DNA of 64,000 nucleotides from Epiperipatus broadwayi (GCA_028023455.1 JAQFVV010000023.1:1851501-1915500), one strand, 5' to 3'. Positions 11,932-25,490 are shown, counted from the first letter of the stretch. Notes: a model not told the origin generated them from the letters alone. A program made the numbers and translations.

Positions 11932-14831
11932 TTGATCAAATCCATTTAACATAAATAAGTTCATTGTTTTATTTCTATGTTTATATTAGTTTATTGACAT
12001 CAAATCTCATAATCTATTTTTTTTTTTTCTGTGGGACAATTTTAACTCCTATGAGTTATTTTTGCATTTATTATTAACTATTCCAAATAAACATTTATAA
12101 ATCAGTTAAATAAAATTATTCCTATTTACAATACTATAAGTGTATCTTCTTACAAAATAAAAAATATTGTAGGATCAGTTTTAATAGTGTAAATCAATTT
12201 GATTATTATTCCTATTATTTGTCTTCCACATTTCTGTAAGCTATTCTTTAAAGATTTTTATTCTGACTTTATTTTAGTTTTCTTTATATCATAAAGTTAA
12301 CTTATCTTTTAAATATATAATGAAAGATAGATAACTGCAACTGTTTTTACTTACTTGAAATATTGTCCAACTCCTAGCCGCTTGAAATGAATCAATATTA
12401 TCCTTACATATTTGACTGTTCCCCATAATAAGAAGATTCACTGGCAACTTTTCCTGCATTAGCATTTTTTTAGAATTGTAATTTGATCTCCCAAACTATG
12501 ACTTTGTGACAGGATGAAGAAATTAGTTATTTACTGCACAATGTAATTATTTATCCAACACATATTATCTTGATATTTATTAATATAAATTAAATTACAG
12601 TTATATCACAAAATTATCTTTATAATCATCTGAATTTTATCTGATATTTCTGATGACTTAATTACTTACTGGCTTCATTTGTTTTTTTCTTTCCCTCCTC
12701 TTTTTCCTATGTCTCTGATTATTTCCTCAATAGATATTAATTTTCAAGAGATTATTGGGAATTACTGATCATTGATCTGCCCAGTAGAAAACGATTTAAT
12801 TTATTCTATTAATTTAAACACTACACTTATAATTATCCAATATATCGATGCAGAGTTACAATTCATTACTTTTTCTTGCAAATAATAAGATTTTAGGAAT
12901 TTTTAATCCAACTTTTTTTAAAAATATATCACAAGAAAAGAAAAGGCCTAGTTACTTATTTTTACAATCCAGAAGAAGCCCTCTCTTTTCTTTCTTGGAT
13001 TTTATAGTAAAAGATTGCTTGACACTTTTTGATTGGTTGATATTTCCCACCTTTTTCTGTTTATAACAACATAGATTTACCTTGCAAGTTTTTGGTTTAT
13101 CATTTTAAAATGACAATTTTCGTTTTTTTTTTTTTTTTTTAAATATTGAAATATAATATTTTTTAGATATACATTTTATTGTTTTACTTTTAGATCAGTA
13201 TTTTGTAAAATTGAATCTTATTTATCTATTTTTCAATATAACAACATTTGAATATAAATAATTTCTATTTTTAAAATCAACTGCGCATAAACAATAATTA
13301 TTGGTCTCTATAACGCATCATGTTTACAAAATACAATTTAAACTTCCCTGGGTTTAAATACTAAATGATATTAATTATCCATCCATCTGCATATATACGA
13401 GTCTATAGGTTATTATTTATATGTATCTTGAGTTAAGATCATTTATAAATTTCCATTAGCTAAACCCAAGTTCAAACCCTATGATCTAATATGTCATTAT
13501 TGTTTTTCCTAGTTTATTAAGTAAATACCACTGGGCTTAACAAAATTTTAAATTATACACCAAAATTTTATTTTAGAATAGACTGGGCTAATAAAAAGTG
13601 CACAATATATATATATTGTGACCTTCCAGGTTGGCACCAGGAAGAAATGTGGGAAGTTCACATTTGTGCTAACAATGGCTAAAGATAGTTATCTGAGAAA
13701 AATGAATTGTGATGTAATTTGCTAGTTAAAATTAGGATTTAAAAAAATTAAAACTTTAATTGGGTGTACTGATTGGTAGAGTTTTGGATTATATATGTTT
13801 GGTAGTAAAAGAGGAGGATGAACAACATCAGGGATGTTTGTATGTAGTGGAAAATTTACATGTCATAATAAGCAGATACATAGATATATTATTAATTAGA
13901 ATTTTCTTTTCTATATTTTATTTATTATTTACTGATTATGTATTGTTCATAATCATATATTTAAAATGATAAAGATTATTTGTATATTAGTGAATAATAT
14001 TTATAAAGTAATATTTAATATTTAATATTTTTTTTATTATTATGTTTTATTCCATTCAAATATTGTATTGTTAAAATTTTGTAAGTAAAAATTCTGGCAC
14101 ACTTCCAAAGTTGATTGTAATAAAAAGAAACACAGAGGGCATGAGTGAAGAGAGACAGAGAGTTTAAAACTTAAAGGAAAGTAAAAAAATTCCAAGGAAG
14201 AAGATGTAAAAAAAATTAAAAGAATCAATAACTCTCTAAGAGTATTAGAACAAATAAAAAAAAAACATCGCAAGGATTCTAATAATATACCTGTGGAGAA
14301 TTTTCTATTATACTACTGGAATAATATAAAAATGAGGAGATAAACACCCCCCAGAGGGAAACCAGCTCTAAATTTTTGTCAAGCAATGATCCATATTCAC
14401 TACCTTTAAAATGCCTGGATGATATGTAAGCTAAATAATTATGATTTATTTTAAAGTTTTACCAAAAGTAAATAATATCAGAATGACAAAATTGTTTAAA
14501 ATAAAGATAGCTAAAAATTTTTTATTAAACGCTAGAATTAAACGCTTGATTTTCAATTTTAAGAATTATCTATCTTATATTAAATAAATGTGTGGCATAT
14601 GATTAAATTAGTGTTACCGAATTGTTATCCATAAATGTTTTATTACTCTTATTTGCATCCTATATGAAGACCATATCCTATAATCTCAACTGAGCTAAGC
14701 CATAGAATAATTACAATATAAGAATCTTTTAAATAAGTTTAAAAGCAATTTACAATTATAAATTTTATTCTATCTTGTATAGAATGCCTGGGCATTTATA
14801 AATCTAATAAAGTGAAGAAGACAGAGGTTAC
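11932..14831. other. AT-rich non-coding stretch
   Basis: Apart from the weak exon candidate at 12355-12453, I see only AT-rich sequence, poly(T) runs (~13123-13140) and a (TA)n stretch at ~13606. No other gene or repeat was identified. Confidence 0.45.
12355..12453 (-). CDS. Candidate 33-codon internal exon (uncertain)
   Basis: On the minus strand a CAG at 12456-12454 is followed by 99 nt of open frame (EKLPVNLLIMGNSQ, then ICKDNIDSFQAARSWTIFQ). It ends TTTCAA directly before a consensus GTAAGT donor. The exon would be phase 0 at both ends. Amino-acid composition is more protein-like than in neighbouring frames. Against it, the upstream side lacks a clear pyrimidine tract, no family is recognised and no partner exon was found. 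It could be a chance open stretch. Confidence 0.22.
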
Positions 14832-14926
14832 AATATATATATGTCAACAGATGGTGTTCTACCAAAAACACTGTCAAGCGTTTGTTTGCATAAACGTCAG
14901 AGCATGCATTCACTATCTCTAACTTT

Positions 14927-14986
14927 AATTCCACTTTCAGATCATGATTTCAAGCTATTTGCTATCGTCAGTGAAAGACAGGAATT
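14927..14986 (-). ncRNA. Hammerhead ribozyme (minus strand)
   Basis: Read 5' to 3' on the minus strand: outer stem I AATTCC, internal loop TGT, inner stem I CTTTCA, core CTGACGA, stem II AGC/GCT with loop AAATA, GAAA, short stem III around TCATGATC, then inner stem I TGAAAG, a single T, and outer stem I GGAATT. All 12 stem I pairs are Watson-Crick. The predicted cleavage triplet is AUC, cutting after the base at plus-strand position 14940. All invariant core bases are present, so it is a candidate active ribozyme. Confidence 0.8.
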
Positions 14987-15300
14987 TGTTTTTGGTAGAA
15001 CGCCATCTGTTGACATAAATACAAGTGTTAGCAAGTTTTTAACTTGTTTTTTGTTTTTCATAAATGTACCTTTGAGGTCTTTCTAGCAATGATATATATT
15101 GCAGAGCCTTCTACTATGTGGTGATGCTGAACTGAGATCAGACCCATGTAGCTATCTGGCTTGCTATGCTGAGTTTGAAGACATTACGTGTCTAAAAGAT
15201 TCACGCTTGCAAGCTGAATAGAAACTGTTTCATAAATGCTCAGAGTTTGTGTTTAGATCTAGTTTCTAAAATTCCTGTCTTTCTTTTATTTAGTTTCTAA

Positions 15301-15360
15301 AATTTCTGTCTTTCACTGACGATAGCAAATAGCTTGAAATCATGATCTGAAAGTGGAATT
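15301..15360 (+). ncRNA. Hammerhead ribozyme
   Basis: The same fold as the inverted copy at 14927-14986, here forward. Outer stem I AATTTC pairs with GGAATT (one G-U pair), then internal loop TGT/T, and inner stem I CTTTCA/TGAAAG. The core CTGACGA (15316-15322), stem II AGC/GCT, GAAA (15336-15339) and stem III in TCATGATC follow. Predicted cleavage is after C15347. The stem I change relative to the other copy keeps pairing. A partial duplication of the 5' stem I segment lies just upstream at ~15264-15283. Confidence 0.8.
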
Positions 15361-15719
15361 GAAGTTAGAGATAGTGAATGCATGCTCTGACGTTTATGTA
15401 AACAAATGCTTGATGGTGTTTTTGGTAGAACGCCATCTGTTGACATAAATACAAGCGTTAGCAAGTTTTTAACTTGTTTTTTGTAATTCATATATATATA
15501 ATTGAACTGGGGTGATGGAAACATCAGCATCACTTCCAGTCCATTTAAAATGAAATATTTACAAAATATAATAAGTAATATAATATTTTATAAGAGTATG
15601 AGATTAGAAAATCTCTGAGAACATTGAGAGATCAGCCAGTTAACTCAGAAGAGCAACTAAAAACATCATTATATATTAACCAGAATTATCAAAAGTCAAA
15701 GTAAGTATAAGTAAATATT

Positions 15720-16270
15720 AAGAGAACCAATCATCCATCATCATCATTGATGGGAATAAAAAAATTAGTCCAATAAATCAGAATAAAATCAACAGACCAT
15801 CTTTTGGCTGGATTTGAACCATAGAAAATATAAATCAACAGTCAACCTTATGACTGGATTGGAAATGGGTCTTCTGTAGACCAGGCTAACTATTGAGCCT
15901 TTGCCAGCTTGGGCAATTATATAAACATAACTTGGATGCATCAGCTTAGTGCCCATCCATTAAAAATACACAATAATCAGAAATCAAAACAATAATTCTG
16001 AGACATTTAAAACATGCTGATCATCATCAATGTTCTGGCCACTTAGTACCATTAATGTACTGGCCAACTATAAACTTAATTCCTAATAAGGCTAAACTAA
16101 AATAAAAGATAGTGCATGGGCTTTAAAGAGTATCCTCTTTTGCACCAACCAGGATGATGATTGATCATCTCTGGATGCCCCAAAGCACTAAATACTCATC
16201 CCCATTTATCCATGTCCAAATCTAGCTCAGGAATACAATCTCTATTACTGTATGTGACCAAGAGATGATA
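15720..16270 (-). repeat. Possible tRNA-derived repeat
   Basis: This block is more complex than its surroundings. On the minus strand it contains GGTTCAAATCC (15820-15810), an exact match to a Pol III B-box consensus of tRNA-type promoters, with an A-box-like stretch roughly 90 bp upstream. That spacing is longer than in a normal tRNA. No cloverleaf could be folded by eye, so a SINE-like repeat is only one possibility. Confidence 0.25.
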
Positions 16271-17189
16271 AAAACAATTTTTAACAATTAAATACAAGTT
16301 ATTAATAACAAAAAAAAAAACGAATTTAAATTAAGGTCCATTTCTGATTTTGATTACAATACAAAATTTCAAATGATTACATTGCAATTTACATAACTTC
16401 TATTCAAAATTTAAACTGTTACATTAATTTACAATTTACAATTCATGTTATTGCTATGGTTTACATATATATGTGCACAGATGCACGATTCATAACATAC
16501 AATTATTATCCAAAAAAAATGATTATAATTTTACATATATGAGTGTGCTTGTATATACGCACACTGACTTTTACCTATTTAAACTTGTTACAATAATTTT
16601 TTTTTTTCATAATTCATTTGGAAAACACAAATTTCACACATATGTGTGTATAAACAAAATATATAATTTAAAATTTAATTTCAGTTTATAAGTTCTTTTT
16701 TTTTTATCAGACTAAATAAAGTCAACTTTTGTTTGACAGGTTCTTGTTGATTAATTACCAGTGTTCTTAGACCAATTTAAAAGATTTGCTTTTACGATTT
16801 TAATTCAAACAAAATTATGCTTGCATTTGGTATATTCTTATTTTAATGTCTTTTTTTTTTTTAAAGGAATTACCAAAACAATTTCTTCAAAAATATATAT
16901 CAAATCATCTTTCTTTTAGACATTTGACTTAAGCAAATTATTTACGTGTTTTGTTTTAAGTTATTAATTTATAATCTTATAAGTCGTTTTAAGAATTATT
17001 AAAATAAAATAACTCACTCTATATACACGCGACATATTTATCTGTGATTCTCTGTTCTTATAGATAAACAGCAACATAAGTACACCAATTTCTTCAAGCT
17101 TTCTCTTGGTAGGCTTGGTTTTTGGTCCAGCAGAAAAATATAATTTCAGGTTTGTTGTCATCATCAGGTAAAAGTACATAATTCAGATA

Positions 17190-17640
17190 TGGTTGGCTTT
17201 TTTTTCTTCTGTAGTCAGTTCCACTTATACTTGGATTTTGTAACCTTCAGGTTAGCAAGCTGTTTTTCCAGAACACTTTTAAGGCTATGAATTACAAAAG
17301 AATCTTGACCCATTTTCCTCCATGTAAATTCGAATTCCACAAGTGAATTGTATAGCAGCCACTTCCTTGCATTCTTACATCCTCATGGCAGTTCTCTTGA
17401 TAATTATTTTAACCATCTTTGCAGCTAGCTTTACTATGGCCATTGTCTGCTACAGTTACCAACTCTTCACAAAATATTTTAGCCAACTTTACAGCTAGCC
17501 CTTCTGCTAACTCTTTCAAAACTGCAAGCCAAAACTGTTCTTTTCAAAATCACTATCCAGACTGGAGTTAACTTGTTATCAGCCCTTTTATAGAATCATC
17601 TAAGGTGATAACAGCAGCTTAATTAAAAACAGAGTTTCTA
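17190..17640 (-). other. Unclassified complex block with TATA-like box
   Basis: This ~450-bp segment is less AT-rich than its surroundings. On the minus strand it starts with a CTATAAAAGGGC motif (plus-strand 17581-17592). It is followed by repeated AGCTAGC(T/A) and CAGTTTTGG-type phrases. It could be a solo LTR or promoter-containing repeat, but neither a TG...CA boundary nor a target duplication could be established. Confidence 0.25.
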
Positions 17641-20084
17641 TTTTTATCTCACTAATCCCTTGGAATCTATATACATGTTTTTTACTTAGGGGATTTTTAA
17701 TAGATAAAAAATTTTATTAATTAATTTAAAAATTCCAAAAATCAGTAGGGTGTTTTTACATTTCAAAATCAGAATAATAATAATAATACAGTATTTATAT
17801 TTATTCAGACCTTTTAAAAGTTTAATTTATAAAACAATATTTTAAATCAGAGTTATTATTTATTTGTTTCTAATTCAGTAAATGTAGAAAATATCTACTA
17901 TAATTTTTGTCTGTGTTTATTTCTACTTTTTCTTTATTTTACGCATATATATGCACATACACTATATTAGTGCATGCTATGTAAACCAACTGGTTACAAT
18001 ATATATATATAGAGAGAGAGAAAGACTAAGAATCATAGATTCAAATCCCTCTATTTACTATAATAAACATTCAGTATACTGAATGAAAAAATATTTTACA
18101 TTAATATATATATATGTGTGTGTATGTATGTATATATATATAGTATAACCAAAAAATAGCGAATGAGTACAAATGCAATCAAATGAAATAATAAAATGCC
18201 TGAAAATAATAACAAACAACTATGCACTATAACTTATAGAATAAGCTCAGAAGGGTTTTACCACAATGATATATGCTACAATATGGTTAAGGTATAACAA
18301 TAAATAAATATGATCAATACAATAATTAACATTTATTAAAATTTTCAGAGGAGGAGAATTCTCAACTCACTTTTAAGAATTATAAAGATGCTCTTAATAT
18401 TGAAAGCATATACCACAGTAATTAGATTATATTAAATTCTTTCTCATAACATTTATAATACCTCCTCCTCCAATAACACTTTTAACAACCATTCTTTTTA
18501 ATATTTTATTGCAGTGGTTAGATCAACATTTCACAATTTTCTGATAAAGAATTCTATGTTTCTTAAATGTTGCACCACCTTGTTTCTTAAAAAGATTTCT
18601 TTTGTATTAAATAATTTCTTTTCATCATCAATTTTAATATTGAGATGTCAGGATTCTTGAATTAAATATTTATAATATTAAAATTTCACTCTTTTATTTA
18701 AGAATTATTAGGCAATGAATGTAATCCTAGTAAAGATATGAAGAGACACACCCTTACTCCATAAGATAATGTCTATAATAATAATGTCTTTTTAAATAAA
18801 GAATTATCTACAATAATGAAGACATGAAAAACTCTTAATTTAGAATAAATAGTAATTTACTAGGATAGCATTTGAAAACCATGGGTGGATAATGGATTTT
18901 ATGGCCATTCATGATATGCTACTAAAATTTTTCTTACAAATTAAAGATAAATAATTTTAGTGCTCAAATTTATGCTGGTTTATCAATTGTAGTTTTATGA
19001 ATAATGCAAATAATTTTGTCACTAGAGCAGTCTTCTAATAAGTGCAATTCAATTATAGTGATCATTTAAAATTAAGAAAATGAATGAGTAATCTATTTCT
19101 TAGATGCATCTTCAGATGATTTTAATAAAGTGATTATTATATTCAGTTTTTATGTGCATGACTCTTAATGATCAATATAAAATATAATTGAATAATAGTT
19201 TATAAATCAAGAGTTCTGGATAGATAATATGTGATAGAGTTGATATTGAAACAACTTATTTAACAATAGAAACATTTATTTTAACAATAAGGACAATTAA
19301 GTAAATAATAACTTTGGAAATCTACAATCTTTCAGTCAAGCTGTTCAGGCACTATGCTATACAATTCACTGCCTAGGAGAAATACTTTTGGTAAAGTTTA
19401 CAGCTTATAATAATAATAATTTTACAAATTAAATTATAATTGACTATTGTTAGTTTTGTCTGACTGATAAGTGCTTTTCTTAACATAAGCATTATCACAA
19501 GAAGTTTGACATTTATACAACAGTTATACTATTATATTGTCCCAACAATGAGTATATCTAAATAATTAGCATGTCTTAACAATCCAGCAATCAAATCAAT
19601 GGTAGAAGTAATGTATATTCCTTATTGAGGCTTATAAATACAATTTTAATTTCTAAATAAATATTTATCAGCTTTACACCTTGAAATATCTGCAATATAC
19701 AGCAAAAACAGGCCTACACATCAAAACCATTTTTAACCTACACTCAGAATATTCAAGAGTGCAATTTATGACAACATGACATTCCTCAAAACAAATAATA
19801 TCAGTTGCCAAAAATAATACTCATGGTAAAACACTACACATGGCCACATATATAATATAATACATCCAAGAGAAAAAGATGAATAAGGCAATGAACTTAA
19901 ATGATGGCATGAACTCAAAAGGAGCACTTACATTTTCAGGGCAGCAATTATGCTAGGACTTTGTCTCTGAATATAATGAATGTGAGAATGAACCATCAAA
20001 AATATTAGAAATAATAAGAGCTTCTTTAAATAAAAGAATATATGCTAAATATGAAACTTGAAAATATAATTTATGGAATATATT

Positions 20085-20310
20085 ATAATAAAAGAGAGAG
20101 AGAGACACACAATCTCTTTATAAACTATGTGTGCTAGCAAAATAAATATCCTTAAGAGAGAGACAGCCTCTATCTTTTGGACAAAATATAATAATGAAAT
20201 AAATTTCCACAGGAGAGAGAGCAAGTACTACCTCTTGGAAAAAATATAATAATAAAATAAATATCCACAAGAGAGAGACACAGCTATAATCTCTTGGATA
20301 ATATAATGGC
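20085..20310. repeat. Minisatellite, ~58-bp unit
   Basis: The phrase AAATAAATATCC followed by (A)AGAGAGAGA recurs at 20140, 20197 and 20255, giving a period of 57-58 bp. A TCTCTTGGA(C/T)AA-AATATAATAAT phrase recurs in the same phase. About three and a half units are present, diverged by point changes and short indels. The 90-codon minus-strand frame covering it is a consequence of the repeat. Confidence 0.75.
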
Positions 20311-23300
20311 AAGATAAATATGAGTGATGTATAATCTAAACAAATATAATAATTAACTAATGTGTAAAAAGTGACATAATTATTTGCCAAATCTGCCTAA
20401 TAAAATCATGGCCTGAAACTAGCAATAATAATGTACAACATATTTACTGGTTCTGCACAAACTCATACATTAAAATAAATAAATAAATTACTCATGATAG
20501 GGGGCAAATAACTTTATAATTATATAGTATAATAACATGATAAATATTCCATGAAATTTTAGATATTACAGTTTACAAATAATGCATAAAAATATATTAG
20601 AAAAAATGCATAATATAAATAAGTAAAATACATGATAAACTACAATAGTATAAAAATAAATAATTAAAAGTTCTTCATCCTGGAGATTTTATCATTCAAC
20701 ATGATACACTTCTGCAATTACCATTACAAAAACATACAAAAAATTTTCCTAATGTTGAAAACAGAGCAAATTTAAAATTATATAAACAGCATTTAAAATA
20801 GTTTCTATATGCAGCAGATTTCCTGGTCAGCATGAGTACACAAATATATCAATGGCCATTGAACTTTTTATGAACTAATATTTAAATATGCCATTAGAAA
20901 TCTTTAGTATAATATAATATTAGCTTTTTATTAACTCATGGAAAATATACAATTTAATGATGAGATATGGGAGCATATATTCTTTGGATAATGCAGATTT
21001 AATTATAGAGCAGATATTTCTAAAATTCATAATCATAATGAAGATAATAATGAGGTATATAAGAGAGCAAGTTTGTAATAAAAAGTTAATTGCATAATAA
21101 CCATGAAAAATAATTCACTTAAAAGTATTTTAGAACACATACAACTTTTCCAGTTATTCATGTCAGTCCACAATTAAATGATAATAATAGTAAATTTTAT
21201 GCATATGTTTTATTACAATGGTAGAATATTCTTAAACATAAATAGTCCAGCAATAACTTTTTTAACAAAAGAGTAAATTAATAATTTTCATTTTACAGAC
21301 TTAGGAAATAATTTTCCTATCTCTTGCCTATATTAAATATAAATTAAAAGTTTTATGAGTAAATGCTTTTATTCAGCCAATAAGATAACAAGTAATTAAA
21401 ATATCTCATAACTAATAAATAGCATCTGTCATCTGGAATTTTAATAGTCCATTCATTAAAATAATGAATTATTCTGAAGAAAACCATTGTTTAAAGGCAA
21501 GATACTATTATAATAAATATATTTTTAAATAGATGTTGCTGAAAAATAAACATTTTAAAGTCTTTTAATAAATTTCTTATTCTTTTCTACATGTTGCAAT
21601 AATTAAGCAAAATCATTGTAAAATATTAAGAACTATTATAAAATATTGCATAAGCATAAAATCATAAACAGTTTTAATATTCTGTCACAAAGAATATTGA
21701 ACTAATAATAAACTTTATTGTAAATAAAAATTGGTAATCAATAAAAGTTCTTACGTAAGTGTGGAGATCCATAGAAAATCCCCTTGAAGTACTACTTATG
21801 CATAAAAGTAATTTAATAACTGTTGAAAAATAATTATTAAAACTTCTCATCATGTTTAATATTGATGAAAATTTCAAACTCCCTAGTAAACTTTAGCTTA
21901 AAACTTTAGAACCTGGATTAAAACTTATTTTAAGATACATATTACTTTAACAAAATAAAATTGATTAATAATAATTAAACAGAATTATTAAAAATAATTA
22001 ATTCTGCAACTAAATAATTAAAAAAAAGATTAAAAGTAATAGTAACTGTAAGCAACTGTTTGCAAGGTCTTCCTCTTTTATACTCCTTGTCATGTGATTG
22101 ATTTTGTTGATAAAATTGACATTTTAGACGACCTCTTACTTAATTTATTTCATTAAAATTTAAAGATTGATTTGGTGTCATGGAAAACGGGGCCAAAAAT
22201 AAATTCATTTATATTTACAGTCTAAACAGTTAATTAAAAATATTAAGTTATAAGACAATTATTTATGAAACTAAAAATTATTACAATAAAATAAAATATG
22301 TTATATTGTTTTGAACAAAATATTATTCTATATTACTCTTTTTTAAACACTCTTATATAATATTTAATGAAGGTGAAGTTTCCCAGAATACTTTTCATTG
22401 TTTTTAATTAAAGAAATTCAAGAACTATTAAATATTGCAACAAGGAAGTGAATGATAAAATTAAAAATGCAAGGACACTCATACACCTTCTCTAATGTTT
22501 TTCTCTATTTGAAAACTATTCACTTTTAATAATAATAAATTAACTCTATCTTCTTTTAATTAACATAGCTTAACTTTATTTTCACTGATTTAATCTTATT
22601 ACAAATAGCATTAAGGAAAATATACCTTTACTAACAAATGATTTAAATAACAATGTCTTTTATAATCAAAGTAAATTAAATACTAATACTTAACATTACA
22701 GATTTAAAATCAGTTATTTTTAAAGTCTAATTTGAACATTGAATTTTAATATACTAAGGGTTATATTAAAATAATTTTACTTTTAATAGCTTTTAACAGT
22801 AACATTATTATACAAGGTAAAATATACTTAATTTAAGCAATTAGAAGTCATTTATAACCGCAGTTGGGTTTAAATCACTACAGTAAAATATTAAAAATGA
22901 CTTTTAAAAATAATTAAGACATGTAAAAGTTTTCAAAAATGACATATAAGATAAACTAACATTTACCTATCAAGCCTTGATAAATTGGCTTACAGTAGAA
23001 ATTAACTTATAGAAATTTTTTGTATACTTAAACTATTAGATGGCTGGAAATTTAGCTTTACTGACAAAGCTAAAGATTACAATATATATATATATTTCAT
23101 TTGGTGGTATTTCTTTTTGACAAAGGTTTAATTTTGAACTAAAGTTGATTAGATCGAAATAAATTTTTGATTTAAATATATAGTTGTCTATTAAATTGAT
23201 TGTTTCATATTCAGTTCAGGAGAAATAATATATATATATGTGTGTGTGTGTGTGTTAAATCATCCAAAAATTAGAAGAGAATTATCTCTATATTAAAAGC

Positions 23301-23964
23301 ACTAGTGATCCTAAGAAGTTAATTTAATAAAAGATCTTACTGAAGAATCACTAAAATTGAAACATTTCAGAGTCATTTTTTTTTATGGAAGAATTTTTTC
23401 TAAAGCTAAACATAACAGTTAAATTATATAAATGCATGCTAAGTTGTATTAAAAATGATCTAAGTAAAAATAGCTCACATGATTTATTTATAATTTAATT
23501 TCTGTTATAATAATTTATATATTGTGCATGTCTGTACAATTATTATATGTTAATATTTGTAGTTACCTCTTAAATGATATTTTAAATATGTATTTTAATT
23601 AGAATGTGTTATTCTAATAAAAAAAAGTATTCATACTATTTAAAAAACCTTCTATTAAATTACAAATATTGCAATAAAATTGAGGAAATGATATATATAA
23701 GATACATATTGATGAACATTTTTTCATCTCTATTCATAATAATAAATAGTAATTTATGTGTATTGTTGGTTTAACCATAATTATATTCTTAACTAAACAT
23801 TGTTATTGAAGTGTTAGTCTTAATTCTCTGTTTCCAGGCATTATTTTTCCATATATGTTGCTTATAAATCTGCAATCATACAATCTCTGAATCTTATGTT
23901 CTGATTTCTAAATTCATTAAAGTTGGGAATAAAACATCACATAATCACCATTTAGTATGCTATT
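20311..23964. other. AT-rich non-coding stretch
   Basis: Only AT-rich sequence with scattered (TA)n and one (TG)n run (~23228-23255) is visible. A slightly more complex stretch at ~22060-22190 shows no recognisable feature. Confidence 0.45.
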
Positions 23965-23965
23965 T

Positions 23966-24312
23966 GTTAAAACAATAGCAACTATCTCCAAACAGTAGTG
24001 CCACACAGTGCAAGCCATAATAAAAATAGACTTGGATTGTAAATATTATTATGTTTTCATTTTGAGCTCAAAGTTTTATAACAAAAAGACAAAATGTGGT
24101 TGTTGAGGAATTGCATTAGATCCAAAGATTTAGCTGCAGTGCTCTCGGATACAAGGCTCCTCACTGATGAAGGCAAGCTAGAAATTAGTTTGGGGATATT
24201 AGATGGATAGGTACCAGATAGGAATTTTGATGCACAAATCTTCTAGCATCCATTGATTATTATAGCTTGCACTGGGTGGCACTACTGTTTGGAGAGAGTT
24301 GTTACTGTTTTA
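23966..24312 (+). mobile_element. Hammerhead-bearing repeat, second family, copy 1
   Basis: The left 55 bp (TCTCCAAACAGTAGTGCCAC and onward) is the inverted complement of the right end (GTGGCACTACTGTTTGGAGA). The element is thus an inverted partial copy followed by a forward unit of ~280 bp. The forward unit contains a hammerhead fold at 24150-24203. A second, inverted copy lies at about 30510-30790 and a decayed third at about 35600-35790. There is no coding capacity. The layout matches the Penelope-type arrangement of the other hammerhead-bearing loci. Confidence 0.65.
24150..24203 (+). ncRNA. Hammerhead ribozyme, degenerate
   Basis: Stem I TCCTCA pairs with TGGGGA (24191-24196, one G-U pair). 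The core is CTGATGA (24164-24170), followed by a shortened stem II region AGGCAAGCTA and GAAA (24181-24184). Stem III is tiny and ends in a GUU triplet. Relative to the 30622-30678 copy, stem II has lost about three bases and would barely form, so activity is doubtful although the core bases are intact. Confidence 0.55.
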
Positions 24313-24887
24313 AATTTGAGAATGTGATGAAATTAAAGGATTTTTTTTTTTTTATGAAACAAGACAGTTCAAGGAAGTTGAATTGTGGTACCTATATGTA
24401 TAACTAGTTTATTCTTTAAAAAATTCTAAAATAAAAACTGATTGGGAAGTTGTTTTTTTTCATAGTAGTCTATTTTATTTTACTTATATTTTGACATAAA
24501 TGATAATTCAAATATATCATATTAAATTAGTGTACCAATATGTGGATATATATATTTACATCCAGTCAGGCATCCATTTTTCTTTTATTATATATATATG
24601 GGTCCATTTAATTTTTAAAATATTAAATAATAAATAAATTGCAGAAGCATGCTTTTATTTATTGTAATGCAATTTTTTTATTATTTGCATAGAATCTTAA
24701 AATGAATATATTACTATAATATATTTATAGATATACTAAACAACCTCCATACTTCCCCATTCTTTTTAAATTCATATAAATAAAGATACAATAAAATACG
24801 ACCCCCAAGATGCATTTCTTGCTGAACCAGCATTTGGCCCAGGTCATTATCTCCCATTTATATCTATTATATGGAGGGTATTTATCT

Positions 24888-25140
24888 GTAGTAAATTGTT
24901 ACATTTTTATTTACTATTGTCAAAGTCACTCCACTCAAATTTGACACTATCCAGATAATGATTATTACTAATTATTTTCTAAATGAGAGATTATTAAGTT
25001 TATATCTGTGCTAGAGATAATCTCTAGTTTAAAAAATGATTAGTAATAATCATTATTGTATTTATCTGAGGTGGATGATGTAAAAGTTGTGAGTAAAGTG
25101 AGTTTGACAATGGTAAATAAAAATGTAACAATTTACTATA
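24888..25140. repeat. Palindromic repeat (~95-bp arms)
   Basis: Left arm TAGTAAATTGTTACATTT and right arm AAATGTAACAATTTACTA are complementary. The match continues inward through TTTACTATTGTCAAA, ATAATGATTATTACTAAT and their complements. It sits just beyond the decayed Penelope-like element on its 3' side. It may be an inverted solo end of such an element; no hammerhead core is present. Confidence 0.7.
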
Positions 25141-25490
25141 ATATACTGTTCATATTATTCCTAAATGCTTCATGAATTTTCATATTAGCTCTTTGTTAAT
25201 TAAGTAGATTGTTTGTTCTATTAATAAAAGTAGCTTCTTCTTTTTATTATTATTATACATTTCTTTATATATTTTTTATTCTGCCCAAATTGAAATCAAA
25301 CTCTATTACATTTGAGTTTATAATCTTTAAAAAAAGATGTTTATGAATTATTTGTTTTATGTGTTTTAACTCTCTTATATAATAATAGTTGATATATTTT
25401 AAATCTTTCTTTCAATGAACATTGAGAATCAGAAGTATATTCTCTTATTTTTCTCCTTCACTTTTTTTGCATATCTTCATATAATCATAT

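Larger units (their letters stand above)
14832..15503. mobile_element. Retrozyme-like locus with two hammerhead ribozymes, inverted layout
   Basis: The locus begins in (TA)n and first runs as a reverse-strand partial unit (14841 to ~14986). It then switches to a forward-strand unit of about 400 bp plus part of a second, ending at (TA)n near 15490-15503. It shares blocks with the 60.7-62.46 kb array (ATAAATGTACCTTT, TTGCAATGATATATATTGCAG, CTGAACTGAGATCAGACCCAT). Each orientation contains a complete hammerhead fold. The reverse-then-forward layout ending in a TA microsatellite is typical of Penelope-type insertions. Reading frames here (14841-15086, 15297-15533) are not conserved as protein. 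Confidence 0.75.
15504..20084. other. AT-rich non-coding stretch
   Basis: Besides the two uncertain blocks at 15720-16270 and 17190-17640, the interval holds (TA)n and (GA)n microsatellites (~18000-18020, ~18102-18142). A B-box-like GATTCAAATCC occurs near 18029. No gene is recognised. Confidence 0.4.

Noticed and set aside
14841-15533. Two frames of ~80 codons sharing peptide sequence on opposite strands
   Set aside because: The similarity comes from the inverted non-coding retrozyme units; frames are not kept in the other units at 60.7-62.4 kb.
18000-18060. B-box-like GATTCAAATCC as a tRNA gene
   Set aside because: No A box at tRNA spacing and no cloverleaf; such an 11-mer is expected by chance.
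19860-19990. Minus-strand exon ending at a GTAAGT donor near 19930
   Set aside because: Short open frame without acceptor, composition or family support.
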